From positions 5,516,001 through 5,580,000 of the forward strand of contig NC_088319.1 of the NCBI RefSeq assembly GCF_910592395.1: DNA of 64,000 bases, read 5' to 3'. The notes beneath the pieces are model-generated. The model saw only the letters and a list, made by a program, of their open reading frames with translations, was not told the origin of the DNA and ran no database searches. The DNA is from Lineus longissimus (Eukaryota; Nemertea; Pilidiophora; Heteronemertea; Lineidae). This document shows positions 52,775 to 64,000 of this stretch, piece after piece (positions within the stretch are counted from its first letter, which is position 1; every line of letters starts with the position of its first letter). The position numbers and the translations under genes are program-made.

Positions 52775-55700
52775 ATGGAAGAATCTACATCGACCCCTCT
52801 CAGCGACACTGCCGTAACGGCAGAATGGGAAACTGACACAATATTTATGTTCGTAATCGAGGCTTTCACGAAATACGTCTGGATTTTCTTGATCATATTC
52901 GGCATCCCTGGCAATATCCTTGCTTTGGTGATATCTCTACAGAAGTCGAACCGGACGAGTGCCGCGTGTCTTTACATGGCCGCTATTGCTGCTGCAGACT
53001 TTCTCGTCCTTGTCAATTTTACAGTTTGCCAGTCGACCATGTTCTGGATCGTCAAGGAAAGCCTTGGTGAAGTACCACTTCAGTAAGTTGAACAGTTTCG
53101 GAAACTGAACAACTGATTGGTTTATTTCAGAAAGGCCTACACAGTTTGGCAGAAACGTCAGTGTACCCACCTATCGTGGCTATAGTTGAACTGCTCTTCC
53201 TCCCCTGAAAAACTACCGGCGACGACAACAACAACAGCAGCAGCAGCAGCAGCAGCAGCACCACCAACAACAACAACAACAACAACAACAACACTAATAG
53301 TCATAATAAAGATGGCTCTTAACAAATGAGAATTCAGGTGTGGGAAAAAACTGACATGTGATCCGATTGACTATTTCTGCAGTAATGGGGCAATTAGATT
53401 AGTTAGTTGACTAGGAGGAGGAGGAGGAGGAGGAATGCAGATGCGATACCGTTTACTCTCTCAGGGTCAGGGGCCAATTGAAAATTCCTGCTCGATCTCT
53501 AAGCGAGCGTTTTCTTCACTAACTCAACTCCTTAACGATATCGGTAACACATTATCTCTTTTACGTAAGGTAATGCTTTCTCTCTTCAGACTTTGTTACC
53601 TACCTATCGTGGCTATAGCTGAACTTCTCTTTCGCCCCTGAAAAACCACCGACACAAACAACAATATCAACAACTAGAAAGATGGCTCTACGTCAATGAA
53701 AAATAAGTTGTCGAAAGGAAGAATACCGGTGTGGAATGCCGACGAGACACCCTCTACTCTTATATGTGAGGCCAGGGGACAACAGAGAACTCCTGCTTGA
53801 TCTCTCAGCGAACATTTTCTTCCGTAACTCAACTCCCCTAACCTTATTGATAACATATTGTCTGTCACAAAGTAAAATCCCGAGTACTTGTTTTTGGTCG
53901 ATCCTGACATTACCCAATTACGTCAATCGTTATTTTCTCTTCCAGACTTTGTTGGTACAGCGCCTACACATTCGGCCCAATCTCAGGTCTGTGTCTGGCC
54001 TTGATGTCCATAGATCGTGTGATTGCGGTTCGTTTTCCACTTCGAGCTGCCAGGTTGTGCACCACAGGTCGAGCCAAGAGGGCTGTGGTCATCACATACA
54101 CCGCCATCATGACCGTTAACCTCCATATATTCGTTTTTTACAAAAAGGATGGTAAGAACTGCTGGTGTGTTGAGTCTTGTTTAACGTGTGACGTTTGTTT
54201 CACCTTGCTCTTATTCTAGTTGTCTGCTCATGTAAGGCAGTGTTCCAGGCAGTTGGCCCTAAGTTATCATGGGTTATACAAAAAACAGATAAGTTCAGCT
54301 TAAAAAACAGAAATATAGCCTTTCTTTTGGCAGCTGTAGATCAGGCACCAGTCCACCGATTCAGACGATTCTTGTACCACTGAGCTGCATTTGCTCACTA
54401 CAACCCAATTGCATTTACTTCTTAGTGTTTCAGTTGAGCAATTCATCCCCATGTTGCATTGTATGTACAGCTGATTTTACAACTGAGCCCAACTTTGAGG
54501 CAATGGTCCTGCTTTGTTCTTTTATCCTCATATGCGCCGCTAGTGTACACTTACATGAATGAGTCAAAGGTGTTGCCATGGTAGAGCTGAGACCAATCCA
54601 GTGGGTGGGTAGTAATACGGAAATTTGCAGTAATAGCTCACAGTGTTTAAAAATTGAAACTTCTTTGATTAGTTTCCTTTTGTACTTCTCAACAAGAAGG
54701 TTACAAGTAATACATGTGAAAACTTTGTAGTGTGTGCATGTAGTATTCGGTGGATAAGACCGCTTTGATGCAGGTGTGTCAGTTTATAATTTAGCATGAC
54801 CGTGATCTATCTGTCATGTAGTCATTTCAGGCAATGTGATGTTGGTTGGAACAATGCATTGAGACCCTAACTAGATGGTGTTCAGGTCACGTGACTTTCG
54901 ACGTTCCGTAAGCGCATTTTCGCGTCATGCACAAAAATGACGAAAAAAACTTTTCACACCTCTTGAAGATCGGTTAATTTCGGTGTCTTATCGATGATGT
55001 ATGAAGAAACCAGGAAGACCCAAGGTAAACAGGTATCTAATCTTTCATTCTCTTAAATTTCAATGAAATTCATCGAGTATTTGGGGAGAAATTAGAAATT
55101 ACGCACAACTTGGGCCGCCGTGGCGATCATCACGTCCGCCATAACGTTATGCTAATGAGGACGGCACGGGGTCGTGGCCAGCTGTCACTTGCTCGTCAAA
55201 TCTTAAGCGCCTTTTCCGCAAAAGGGCATGTGACCTATGTGAATTATCTATCCGGAAATGAACTCTACTGCTGAAACTCTAGCTGTTCGTCCAAAACCGG
55301 ATGAAATTCCGTCAATATTTACCGATTTTAGGCATTTTCAAGATTTGACACTCCTAAACAACACCTGACTATCCCTTCTGAAATCTTATAGAAATGATAT
55401 TTATACAGATTTAGTTGTAATTGTAAGTATAAACCTCCGTTTTGATGAACATAATTTGACATCTCCAGCGGAATCAAGAATTTATAATTTATTTTGTAGT
55501 TTCAACTTGGCCGATGGTGGCGCATGCCCAATTTTCGTAACAACCGGGCACTTTTCGAATTAAATTAGCATTAGAAAATCAGCTGATTTCAGTCAGTTTG
55601 GGTTTATTGTATATTTTGACAATGTTTTCATTCTTGTTATCTTTTGACAGTTGACTAATGTTGTTCTTGACAGTCTTGAGACTCGAATGCTCTGTATGTA

Positions 55701-58700
55701 AAGGTTTTGATGGGTAGTTTGGTGAAAATATCAATGTTTTCTTTTCATTTCCTGGTTCATGCATTCAGCATTGCATGGTTTTAGTTACAGTGTGACAGTG
55801 TTCTGTGAGTGACCAGGCCATGTTTGGCTATAGCTGTGTGTACTATAGCACCATCTGTAACTCTGAACCAATAAAGCCTTGGGGGAGATGTCTCATTGAC
55901 ATAAATGATATAATTGAAAGTACCAATACCGACTGAGATATTATTCTTTATTTTGAGGTATTATTCTTTATTTTCAGATCTGGCTGGATGAAGAGAATTG
56001 AGGCAGATTCAGCACAGTGAGGGATTGTGGTTGTCAAGCAGCGAATACATTCGATGGTACTTGAGATGTATTATCCGTTACTTTCATCTGTAATTTGCAA
56101 ATGAGTTGAATAATAATGTATGAACTTGATTTATAACGCTTCTAGTCTTTCTGTGTCTGTTATTAGCCACATTTCAAACAGTCGATTGGCCTCCTTACTC
56201 TCATCCGATCATTTTGATATATTACAAGCCTGGTAAGAATATTAATGGTGTTGGCAGAGTTTGACGGCCATCTTGGTTTCAATATGGTGGCCATATTGGT
56301 TTCAACATGGCCGCCTGATGGCGGTTGCATCAAAGTGGATAAAGATTGACTGACCTCGAGCTGCATATCATACCAGTGTCTTAGTTTAAGAAACTGAAAT
56401 GATATCTGCCAACATCCTTAATATTATCAGTGCAGTGCCCTAGTAGGCGCGCAGCGCCTTTAGGTTGGGGGGAAACCCCCCAAACCCCCTGGTTGGGACC
56501 CTGCTATAATTCCTTCCGCCAATTTTTTGTTTTGATAGACAGTTTTCTCCGTGTATCGCATTAGCAGTAACTCAACTCCATCGTCATAATAGCCGACAAA
56601 GAAATGGAAAATGTCCCCCCCCCCGAAAGGTGTCCAGACTATCGTAATCTGGGACTCTGGCAGATTCTAATGTAAAGTGCAAGCTATTGAACTCGCACAA
56701 CTGTCGCCATGGATAGCCCCCCCCCCCAACCCTCATCCTTCTGACATGTTTTAGCCAGTGCATTGGGGGGAAGGCCCCTCAAACCCCATATTGGCCTCTC
56801 AATAAGTCCTTCCGAGCTGCTTACCCTGGGGCGCTTGTGTGGAACCTCCAAACCTTCATGATGGTGCAGTCCTTTGACACGTTTAACCCAGAGCGAGGAA
56901 GAGGTACTCCTTCGATGGTACCCTAACTGCAACCCTCAACCATCATTACCCTTCCTTTTCACTGGCATGATATTGGCAAGACTACCAAGAGGTCGTAACG
57001 GTGGCTTCCTTGAGACAATTGCTTGTGGTCGTACCTGGGCAACCAATTCAAGGGGTCAGGGATCAGGTTTTTCCCCCACCAACATGTTGCCGAATGGTTA
57101 ATGCATAAAAAATTGGTTGGAAAGGGTTTTTGCAGGCCAAGAGACTTGAAGACACTTGACTCTTGAGGAACACCAGACTGATGAACAAAGAACTCGAGGA
57201 ACATAGGACCCTCTTCATACCTGGGAGCATAAAAAGCCTGCTAGCGAATATTGATTATTCTTTAGAAAAAAACAGAAGATCTGCAAAACCAATGGTACCC
57301 CATACAAACATACATTCCTCCTTAAGGTGTCTTCGGATCCCACCACGGCCCATGTGGAATTCGTTCAAAAGGTTTATTGAAATCTCAAAATAACATTTTT
57401 TTTCTCGAACGCCTGCCCGTCTTTTGCTTCATTATTTCGGGATTATATCCATTTTAAGCATCTTTTGGATATTATCACTCAAGTATCAAAATTCAAAACA
57501 CATATGTCGGGGGGCAAACCCCCTCAAATTGAAGTGTGATTTAAAAACAGTGTGAATATTCATGTGGTTCTCTCTCGGAGCTCAGAATAGTCGAGTTGCT
57601 TCATTCGCGCGTCTATCTCTTCTGGCGGCCATTTTAAGTCAAATTTAAGCCATTTGAAACGAATCCATGGACTTGAGAAACATTGTTTACATTGGATACG
57701 TCGTATGCACGTTAACCATAGTAGCGCTTCGCAGAAAAGCCTTCTGCTGCGCGCTTATTACTAGCAGCCATATTTCAATATTTGTCCTTGGCGGCCATCT
57801 TGGAATGCCGCCATATTGAATTCCAACCCGAAGATCCGTAATCATCAAGTTTTACTACTCCTTTGGCTTGCAATGGGAGTCCGAGCCGCAGAAAAGGTTG
57901 CCAAGTTGCATAGTTTTGGTGGCCATCTTGGATTATTGGTAGCCATCTTGGATTTTGGCGGCCATTTTGGATTTGTTAGGACGGACTTCATAATATGACT
58001 CCGTTCTATAAATTTTGCTGAAAAATTTTCATAAATAAGATTCCTACAGCTAAAATACTGATCATTTTCTCACCCCGGCAGCCATGTTGGATACCATTTG
58101 ACCTTTGACCCTGTAAGGCATTTTCCCTTTGGAGCTCTTGGTCAAAATGTCCCAATCTTGCGAAGTTCAAATGCCTATAACTTTGGACTGAACAGGAATT
58201 TTTCCATTCTGTAAAAGCCATAATGCTTATAATAGCTGATACTTGAATTATAGCCTGCAATAATAATTATGTATGTTATTGTTTATTTTGACCTGAACAC
58301 CCTGCCGGGAACCATTGCAATCCTCCAAAAACTGTGACCGCTTGAAAAGTGGTAATTTCATTCAAAAATTGAGGAAATCCAAGCTAGTGGCTTTTTTGAA
58401 CTAATCTGTTTTAACTTGTAGTATAAGCTCTAAAGGTTAATGCTGGCTGCCTGGGTGAATTCAATATTATACCTTGTTACATTGTAATTGAAGCCTCATC
58501 GTTAGGTACACCTATTACTGATAGGTCTACCCACTATTGTATTGCTGGTAGAAGAGAAGGCCATGTGGGTCCGTACGGTACAGGCGTATAGAGAAACACT
58601 GCCACCCTAAATATAGCTGTCGACTTGTACATCAGTTATTAAAGTGGACCTGAAAGTCACTGCCACACACCAACCATTGTTGATAACATAAGGAGTGCAA

Positions 58701-59486
58701 ATAAACTAAATCTATAATAAAAGAATTATTTGCTGATCCAATTTAGTCACACCTATTACTGATGTTGTATTTTATTGCTAGTATGGAAGAGAAGGCCTTG
58801 TGAGTCCGCACCGGACAGGCGTATAGAGATATACAGCACATCTTAATACTACCACCCCAAATGTAGTTGTTTACTTGTACATCAGTTGAGTGGATCTGAA
58901 AGACACTGCCACACACCAACCATTGTTGATAACACTAAGAGTGCAAATAAACTAAATCTATAATAAAACAATGATTTTCTGATCCAATTTAGGTCCTCTA
59001 TTGCTTCGTGTGTTCATTCGTAGCAACACTTATCTAGAAACGCTGGTCGTTGCGTTTCATCTTTTCATCGGGTCGCTGCTTCCACTGAGTATCATTGTCG
59101 TCTGTAATATCTGGATAATCAGCACACTAAAAAGCTCCGTGGTCAAGATGGCGGATCAAAATGGCGGACATAAATCTCGTGAGAAAGATACGAGATATAT
59201 AACCCGGATGTTGATTGTTGTCTGCGTTGCATACGTGATTACGTCAATGCCATACAGGCTAACTTTCGTTGTAATTGACGGAATTCCTGAACTTCGCGAA
59301 CTTTATGATTTGAGTTTACCATATTGGAATCTCCGTTACACCGCCCTAGCTTGGATCATGGTAAATCTCTGGCACTTGAACTACACCATAAACTTCTACC
59401 TCTACTGTGTCGCGGGAGGGGCCAGGTACAGAAATGACGTGAGGAGAATATTTCGTAAAGACTTGCTGTTTGGGCAAAGACAATAA
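52775..59486 (+). CDS. Class A (rhodopsin-family) GPCR, copy 3
   Basis: Exons 52775-53082, 53946-54151 and 58993-59486 (308+206+494 nt, 335 residues); splice phases and consensus sites are kept. Exons 1 and 2 match copy 1 (FTVCQSTMFW, CWYSAYTFGPISG, DRVIAV). Exon 3 is mixed: VVKMADQNGGHKSREK is like copy 1, RELYDLSLPYW and NYTINFYLYC are like copy 2, so gene conversion is likely. Intron 2 is enlarged by a 3.4-kb insertion. A 10-nt deletion just after the exon 2 donor destroys the open frame that the other copies keep into intron 2, which supports use of the AAGGATG|GTAAGA donor. It appears functional. Confidence 0.8.
53223..53294. repeat. CAG/CAA trinucleotide microsatellite in GPCR copy 3 intron 1
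   Basis: ACAACAACAACAG, then a CAG tract, CACCAC and a CAA tract; equivalent to the GAC/AAC tract of copy 1. Confidence 0.85.
54869..58309. mobile_element. 3.4-kb insertion in GPCR copy 3 intron 2
   Basis: Copy 1 reads GACCCTAACCATTGCAATCC without a break. In copy 3 the same words are separated by 3.4 kb, with AAC on both sides (a 3-bp duplication). Near both ends the inverted 13-mer GGTGTTCAGGTCA / TGACCTGAACACC occurs (54874 and 58289), the outermost bases being less alike. It contains several GGCGGCCAT/GGTGGCCAT-rich stretches, a C run at 56719-56728 and an inverted copy of the 5.8-kb dispersed repeat. No transposase is seen, so it is a non-autonomous DNA element of unknown superfamily. 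Confidence 0.6.
58310..58992 (+). repeat. Doubled intron end before exon 3 of GPCR copy 3
   Basis: The stretch ends twice with the pre-exon sequence. First the copy-1-type intron end (to CTGATCCAATTTAG at 58734-58746), then directly TCACACCTATTACTGATG and the copy-2-type intron end (to CCAATTTAG, 58985-58992) before the exon. The first acceptor has no exon after it. Confidence 0.8.
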
Positions 59487-60337
59487 AGTGTATTAAACAT
59501 CTAAATGCCATCAAGTTATGCAATAGTATACACTTATTATGGACCTGTCTTGTATAGCTCCTCGAGTATTGCCAGTATGTTAGACCTTTATACGAGACTT
59601 AGCACTACTTTATTGACCTATTAGTAGCCCACCTCTAAATATGGTGTTGTCAAAAGGATTTCGAAGTACTGAAAATATTTGTAAACCTAGTCCAAATCAT
59701 ACTGCTAAGTTTAAACCAAAGCATATTTGCTGTATGAGAAATGTACTTAATACCATTTACGTTACACTTTGTTTAAAAGATGCCAAAAGAAAAGCACATT
59801 TTCATGGACATCGTTCATAATTTGCGCACGAAACAAAGTGGGATCCAATGTCACCAGGCGAGTCAAGTTATGTTAAGTAATCACCTTTTTCTTCAAATTC
59901 ATTGATCTTTCGAGACCATGGCGACTACATTCAAGAACTGGCATTCTGGCAGGATACTAGCTTCGTGTTGTGAAATGTGTTCTGTAGCTTCGGTTGTCGA
60001 TGAATCTAGCAGCTGCAATCAGTCCATCACAATACAGTGATCCCATTTATCTTACGTTCATTGTCAGCCGGAGACCGAAGCCGGTGTAATCTTGAATACA
60101 AAGGCTATGACGAGTCCTCAAGGATCAGGCCAGTCTGTAGAAACATTTTCTTGTGTCGACCAACACTGATCCTTGGGCTGCGCCGAGTTATCGAGTTATG
60201 GGTCTTATCAATGCAGCGAATAACATCAACTAAGTTTGCATAATTCAACGTGGTTTCAGCTCCCTGTGTGAATGTAATAGCCAGCTTTGGAAAATTGTAA
60301 ATTTAATGAACATAATACAGCGTACAGTCAAGGAGTA
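59487..60337 (+). promoter_or_regulatory. 3' flank of GPCR 3 and upstream block of GPCR 4
   Basis: Closely matches 16461-17311, the copy 1/copy 2 intergenic block, over its whole length. This supports duplication of a two-gene unit including both flanks. Confidence 0.6.
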
Positions 60338-63300
60338 ATTAAAGAATCTACATCGACCCCTCTCAGCGACACTGCCGTAACGGCAGAATGGGAAACTGAC
60401 ACAATATTTATATTCGTAATCGACGCCTGCACGAAATACGTCTGGATTTTCTTGATCATATTTGGCATCCTGGCAATATCCTTGCTTTGGTGATATCTCT
60501 ACAGAAGTCGAACAGGACGAGTGCCGCATGTCTTTACATGGCCGCCATTGCTGCTGCAGACTTTCTAGTCCTTGTAAATTTTGTTGTTTGCCACTCGGCC
60601 TCGTTCTGGATCGTCAAGGAGAGTCTTGGTGAAGTACCACTTCAGTAAGTTGAACAGTTTCGGAAACTGAACAACTGATTGGTTTGTTTCAGAAAGGTCT
60701 ACAGAGTTTGGCAGAAACGTCAGTATACCTACCTATCGTGGCTATAGCTGAACTGCTCTTCCTCCCCTGAAAAACTACCGACACCAACAACAACATCAAC
60801 AACTAAAAAGATGGCTCTACGTCAATGATAAATAAGTTGTCGAAAGGAAGAATACTGGTGAGGAATGCCGACGAGATACCATCTACTCTTACATGTGGGG
60901 CCAGGGGACAACCGAGAACTCCTGCTTGATCTCTCAGCGATCATTTTCTTCCCAAACTCAACTCCCCTAACCTTATTGATAACATATTATCTTTCACAAA
61001 GTATTTAAAGTCCTGAGTGCTGGCTTTTGGTACACGATCCTGACATTACCCCCTTCGTTGTTTTCTCTTCCAGACTTTGTTGGTACAGCGCCTACACATT
61101 CGGCCCAATCTCAGGTCTGTGTCTAGCCTTGATGTCTATAAATCGTGTGATTGCGGTTCGTTTTCCACTTCGTGCTGCCAGGTTGTGCACCACAGGTCGA
61201 TCCAAGAGGTCTGTGGTCATCACATACACCGCCATCATGACCGTTAACCTCCATATATTCGTTGTTTACAAAAAGGATGGTAAGAACTGCTGGTGTGTTG
61301 CGTCTTGTTTAACGTGTTACGTTTCTCCGATTTTGTTTCACCTTGCTCTTATTCTAGTTGTCTGCTCCTGTAAGGCAATGTTCCAGGCAGCAGGCCCTAA
61401 GTACTCATGGTTTATACCAAAAACAGATTAGTTCAGAAAAACCACTCGCTTAAAAACTAGAAATATAGCCTTTTTTTCGGCAGCTGTAGATCAGGCACAA
61501 GTCTACCGATTCATTGAAATCCTGTACCACTGAGCTTCATTTGCCCACTACTACCCAATTGCATTTACTTCTTAGTGTTTCAGTTGAGCAATTCATCCCC
61601 ATGTTGCAATGTATGTACAGCTTTTTTTACAACTCAGCCCAACTTTGAGGCAATGGTCCTGTTGTGTTCTTTTATCCCCCTATGCGCCACTAGTGTACAC
61701 GTACATGAATAAGTAATGAGTGTTGCCATAATAGTCCAGTCAATCTGGGGTTAGACCCAAAACAAATTGCAACAGAATTAATTTCACCGGGAAGCATTTC
61801 AGGATAGTCCCCTTAACAACATACACATTTTTTTCCAAACTAGTTTTAGTGGAAAGGGGTCAAATTACATAAAGGAGATAAGGCCAAGCCGGTGGTTGGG
61901 TAGTAATATGGAAATTAGCAATAATAGCTCCCATTGTTTAAAAATTGAATCTACTTTGATTACTTTCCTTTTGTACTTCTCAACAACAAGGTTACAAGTA
62001 ATACATGTGAAAACTTGGCAGTGTGTGCCTGTAGTATTCGGTGGATAAAGACCGCTTTGATGCAGGTGTGTCAGTTTATAATTGATCATGACCGTGATCT
62101 ATCTGTCATGTAATCATTTCAAGCAATGTGATATTAGTTGGAACAGTGAGAGAACATTCCTGAATGTCCCCAACAACTAGAGCGGCAGTTAGAATTATCA
62201 TGTCGGATGACTGCGCAGCCCGTGGCCAACAAAATTTGGATAATCCTTTTGCCAAACTGCAGACAAACTCGACCAAAATCTAAATTTGTCCTACAAGATT
62301 TCATTGTTTTTCTACAAGATTTAATTGTTTTTCTCTGCAATGTGGATTACTTTGATTTGTAAGCCTATCTTAAACAGCACTGAAAATGATATCTGCCAAT
62401 TTCTTATGACATACCCTGACCTGGGATTTTAGAATTTTTGAACTATTCCCTTCAGAAGACAACTCTGAAACGTGCCATAGTTTCACTCAAACGGCCAATG
62501 TATGCCATTTGACCTATGCGACCTTGAAAATTAGGTTATATTAAAAACCCGTATGATATGTGATGTATCCTTGCTAGGGGAACCTTCATAAAGATTTTAT
62601 TGAAAACGAGTCACTCATCAGAGAAATATCAAACTTTTTAGGTTTCCACTTCTGGCACCCTGGTGGCCAAGTCAAGGGTCAGATCGGACCTAAATGTATT
62701 GTCAGACGACGGATACAGCGGTGTTATATAGACTCCCCTACGGTGAGCCAAAAATCAAAGCTATTTAATCTGTTTCCTTTGTAAAAAAATATCTGACTAT
62801 GTTGTTATCAATTTCAGCTTTATCGAAAACGAGTCACTCATAAGAGAAATATCACACTTTTTAGGTTTCCACTTTTGGCCCCCTGGTGGCCAAGTTAAGG
62901 GTCAGATCGGACCAAAATTTATTGTCATCAATTTCAGCAACAAGCATATCTGTGATTACTTGAGTATCTGTCAAGGATGGGCTTGAAGAGGCAGAGATAC
63001 TGGGGAATTTTTTAAAGCTTTTTTTACAAGTCCGAAACCTAAAATATGAAATAAAATAAAGAATGCTACTTATCTGGGGTCAGTAACAAATATTGAAATA
63101 ATAAACAGTCGTTCAGGTTGACAAATCTTCCGGATTATGAGAAACAAAACGAATTTTTTGGTGCAAGGAATATGCAAACTTGTTGACTTTTCTCTACCCA
63201 AAATCTTATCAATGCGTTAATAAGGGTCATTGCTAGGGAAGCTGGCATTGAAGAAAAAATCTCTTACATATAGATACAAAATAGTAGTTTATGAGTAATT

Positions 63301-64000
63301 GGTGATTTTATTTGGAGCTTTTTCTATTGTTTTCCAATGGGCCTAATAATGAGGTTTTGAAAGGAACCAGTTTTGGACCCACCCTGTACTGAAGGCCAAT
63401 TTACAGACATGGGCATTAGGGTACAGATTTATATGTTAAGTATATGACAAATCTGTGGCCTTTCAGGAATTTTATTAGATAATCCTGAAGTATGGCGGTG
63501 ACTTAACAGCAAGCATAGCTAAGAACAGCGATGTAAGAGTTTGGTGAAATGACATGTTATCCATATCACATGAGTTTTCCATTTATCGATGGTTTGCAAA
63601 GCTTTATGCCACTCGAAAAGCTAATCTGTTTTTGGTTATACCATTTAACTTGTAGTTTAAGCCCTAAAGGTTAATGCTGGCTGCCTGGATGAATTGATTT
63701 GTTTACCTTGTTATTGAAACCTTATTGTGAGTCACACCTAATACTGATGTTGTATTTTATTCCTGGTATAGAAGAGAAGGCCTTGTGAGTCCGTACGGGA
63801 CAGGCGTATAGAGAAATACAGCACATCTTGATACTACCACCCCAAATGTAGTTGTTGACTTGTACATCAGTTAAGTGGATCTGAAAGACACTGCCACACA
63901 CCAACCATTGTTGATAACACTAAGAGTGCAAATAAACTAAATCTATAATAAAACAATGATTTTCTGATCCAATTTAGGTCCTCTATTGCTTCGTGTGTTC
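60338..64000 (+). pseudogene. Class A GPCR, copy 4 (pseudogene, truncated by window edge)
   Basis: Exon 1 (60338-60644) is 307 nt, one base short. The start ATG is ATT (60338-60340), and one C is missing in the GIPGN codons near 60469, shifting the frame in TM1. Exon 2 (61074-61279) is open, but DRVIAV is NRVIAV, which would remove the conserved acid of the DRY motif. Exon 3 begins at 63978 and runs off the window. Sequence type follows copy 2 (FVVCHSASFW). Three independent lesions make a pseudogene likely. Confidence 0.8.

Overview
The window is animal nuclear DNA, most likely from a marine invertebrate such as a lancelet, hemichordate, mollusc or annelid; the sequence does not fix the phylum. 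The signs are spliced genes with GT..AG introns, a peptidoglycan recognition protein (PGRP) gene, a tandem array of class A GPCR genes, and LINE, LTR-retrotransposon, foldback and Polinton/Maverick insertions. There are no bacterial operons and no CRISPR array.

Layout. 1-2.66 kb holds no recognisable gene. 2.66-6.12 kb is a minus-strand PGRP gene with a truncated LINE in its first intron. 6.4-13.7 kb is non-coding, with a hexanucleotide microsatellite, a 791-bp foldback element (8802-9592) and a small hairpin. From 13.7 kb to the right edge there is an array of four GPCR units: three apparently intact three-exon genes (13716-16460, 17312-21901, 52775-59486) and a fourth copy that is a pseudogene running off the window (60338-64000). 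Units 1 and 3, and units 2 and 4, resemble each other most, so a two-gene block was duplicated. Introns of copies 1 and 3 carry recombination scars.

Between GPCR genes 2 and 3 lies a 30-kb three-level nested insertion. A Ty3/gypsy element on the minus strand (21965-51973, 236/240-bp LTRs, CTTG target duplication) is split by a plus-strand LINE (26157-46880, likely GGTCCT duplication). The LINE reverse transcriptase is in turn split by a 17.8-kb Polinton (27306-45113; AG..CT termini, about 265-285-bp inverted repeats, GGAAAG duplication). The gypsy element also carries an SGNH-hydrolase-like ORF in the env position and a 1.2-kb inverted-repeat element.

The Polinton encodes protein-primed-type PolB, chromodomain integrase, A32-like packaging ATPase, candidate major capsid and penton-like proteins, an HNH-like nuclease, several conserved Polinton proteins of unknown role, and a candidate poxvirus VLTF3-like late transcription factor. 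Most of the core genes I recognise carry a frameshift or in-frame stop, so this copy is dead although its inverted repeats are nearly identical. Its most striking feature is that every one of the 15 gene starts I can place has TAAAT fused to, or 1-5 nt before, the ATG (11 are exactly TAAATG). This looks like the late-promoter logic of poxviruses, in an element that also carries a VLTF3-like gene.
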